This document shows positions 63,289-64,000 of a stretch of DNA of 64,000 nt, piece by piece. The notes beneath the pieces are model-generated. The model was given only the letters and a program-made list of their open reading frames with translations, did not search any database and was not told where the DNA came from. Made by a program: the position numbers and the translations under genes. This stretch comes from Virgibacillus sp. LDC-1 (GTDB lineage Bacteria > Bacillota > Bacilli > Bacillales > Amphibacillaceae), in the NCBI RefSeq assembly GCF_030137545.1, contig NZ_JARUVL010000001.1:62001-126000 (forward strand). The letters run 5' to 3'. The first letter of the stretch is position 1; the number at the start of each line of letters is the position of its first letter.

Positions 63289-64000
63289 ATGTTGTATGTT
63301 CGAAAAAAGCCAATCGTCCTAGAAAAGCTGGAAGCAATAGTTCCACGTCTAGCACCACAGCACCCTAGTTATTCAAAAGTGGAGCATGCATTAGCAAAGG
63401 AATGGAAAGGATTTATAGGAGAAAAGAAGGTAGACTTCTTTTTACAGCAGTTGGATGATAGATTTACGATTTTAAGCGGAATTTATTTACGCGTTCATGA
63501 TTCTAACTTCCAAATTGATACATTAGTCATTAGTCCTCAAGCACTCTATATTATCGAAGTGAAAAATTACAATGGAACAATTACCTTTGATACGACGCTT
63601 CAGCAATTTTTCCGCAATGATGGCTTACAAGAAAAAGGCTATCGCTACCCCATTACGCAAGCAGAACTTCAAAAATCTCACCTTGAAAATTGGCTTTTGG
63701 AACGAAGCCATGCAGAAATTCCAATTTATTATTTTATAGCCATTGCCGAACCAAGCACAATCATTCAGGTAAAGGGCGATGAGCAAGCAATCGCTAGAGT
63801 AGTTTCTCATGGAGAACATATAGCAAGCAAAATATGGGAGATAGAGCAATCTATTCAAGGAACAAATACGATTGAACAACAGAAAATAGAGCAATTAATT
63901 CGGAGTGCAAATCGTAGTCAAACTCACAATGTACTGGATAAATACATGATCAAGAAAACAGATATTCTTCCAGGAGTTGTGTGTTCGATATGTGGAAAAA
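63289..64000 (+). CDS. NERD-domain nuclease-related protein (3' end outside window)
   Basis: An ATG at 63289 after GGGAGG opens a frame that runs off the end of the window (237 residues visible). The N-terminal 150 residues match the NERD domain, a restriction-endonuclease-like fold, with GEKKVDFFL, the DTLVISPQALYIIEVKNYNG region (in parts) holding the D...ExK catalytic motif, and YPITQAELQK. The visible end, VCSICGK, looks like the beginning of a zinc ribbon, a frequent partner of NERD in Bacillaceae. Function of these proteins is poorly known. Confidence 0.85.
   Translation, partial: MLYVRKKPIVLEKLEAIVPRLAPQHPSYSKVEHALAKEWKGFIGEKKVDFFLQQLDDRFTILSGIYLRVHDSNFQIDTLVISPQALYIIEVKNYNGTITFDTTLQQFFRNDGLQEKGYRYPITQAELQKSHLENWLLERSHAEIPIYYFIAIAEPSTIIQVKGDEQAIARVVSHGEHIASKIWEIEQSIQGTNTIEQQKIEQLIRSANRSQTHNVLDKYMIKKTDILPGVVCSICGK

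Overview
The window is about 64 kb of AT-rich, gene-dense chromosome from a low-GC Gram-positive bacterium of the Bacillaceae. The evidence is the wall teichoic acid machinery (TagO, TagA, TagGH, TarI-like, CDP-glycerol-type transferases, an LCP ligase), GlpFK with GlpP, a YcnK-type copper repressor, the DUF1659/DUF2922/YvrJ trio, strong AGGAGG ribosome binding sites and CcpA-type cre sites. A halotolerant genus such as Oceanobacillus or Virgibacillus would fit, but that is inference. No rRNA, tRNA, insertion sequence, prophage or CRISPR array was seen.

Layout. 1-10.3 kb holds wall-polymer genes: a glycerophosphotransferase cut by the window edge, the TagGH exporter, a GtrA/GtrB/membrane-protein trio on the minus strand, then a CDP-ribitol-type synthesis pair (TarI-like cytidylyltransferase plus SDR reductase) and two polyol-phosphate transferases. 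10.4-18.9 kb is a Leloir galactose locus: galKETM on the minus strand, a divergent sodium:solute symporter and a ROK repressor, with two identical 17-bp operators beside the two divergent promoters. 19-27 kb continues with envelope genes: a phosphodiesterase, a flippase, a pyruvyltransferase-family protein, a GT2, TagO, an LCP protein and TagA. 27-28.7 kb has three small Bacillus-type proteins and an OsmC protein.

29-48.7 kb looks like a scavenging island for glycerol, glycerophosphodiesters and possibly amino-sugar conjugates. It holds glpF-glpK, a secreted PIG-L deacetylase, a divergent ROK-ABC importer operon followed by an argininosuccinate-lyase-like enzyme, a secreted GlpQ-like phosphodiesterase, a second ABC importer of the same layout with a HAD phosphatase, and GlpP. 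49.5-57 kb is an ascorbate-family PTS operon (regulator, IIA, IIB, IIC) with a phosphotriesterase-like lactonase, a creatininase-family amidohydrolase, a KDPG-type aldolase and a SIS protein; its substrate is not obvious. 57-64 kb has CutC, an MFS transporter, a voltage-gated-type potassium channel, a copper/oxidase module (YtkA-domain lipoprotein, SCO1, YcnK-like repressor) and the start of a NERD-domain protein.

The most unusual structure is a family of intergenic arrays with a 21-bp period (two helical turns), core CGATCRAGAA, at about 31.6, 41.8 and 62.1 kb, plus a decayed relative near 40.1 kb. All three clear arrays have the same orientation. The best candidate for an undescribed system is the PIG-L / ROK / ABC / lyase block (31.8-41.7 kb). 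The atypical PTS operon is next.
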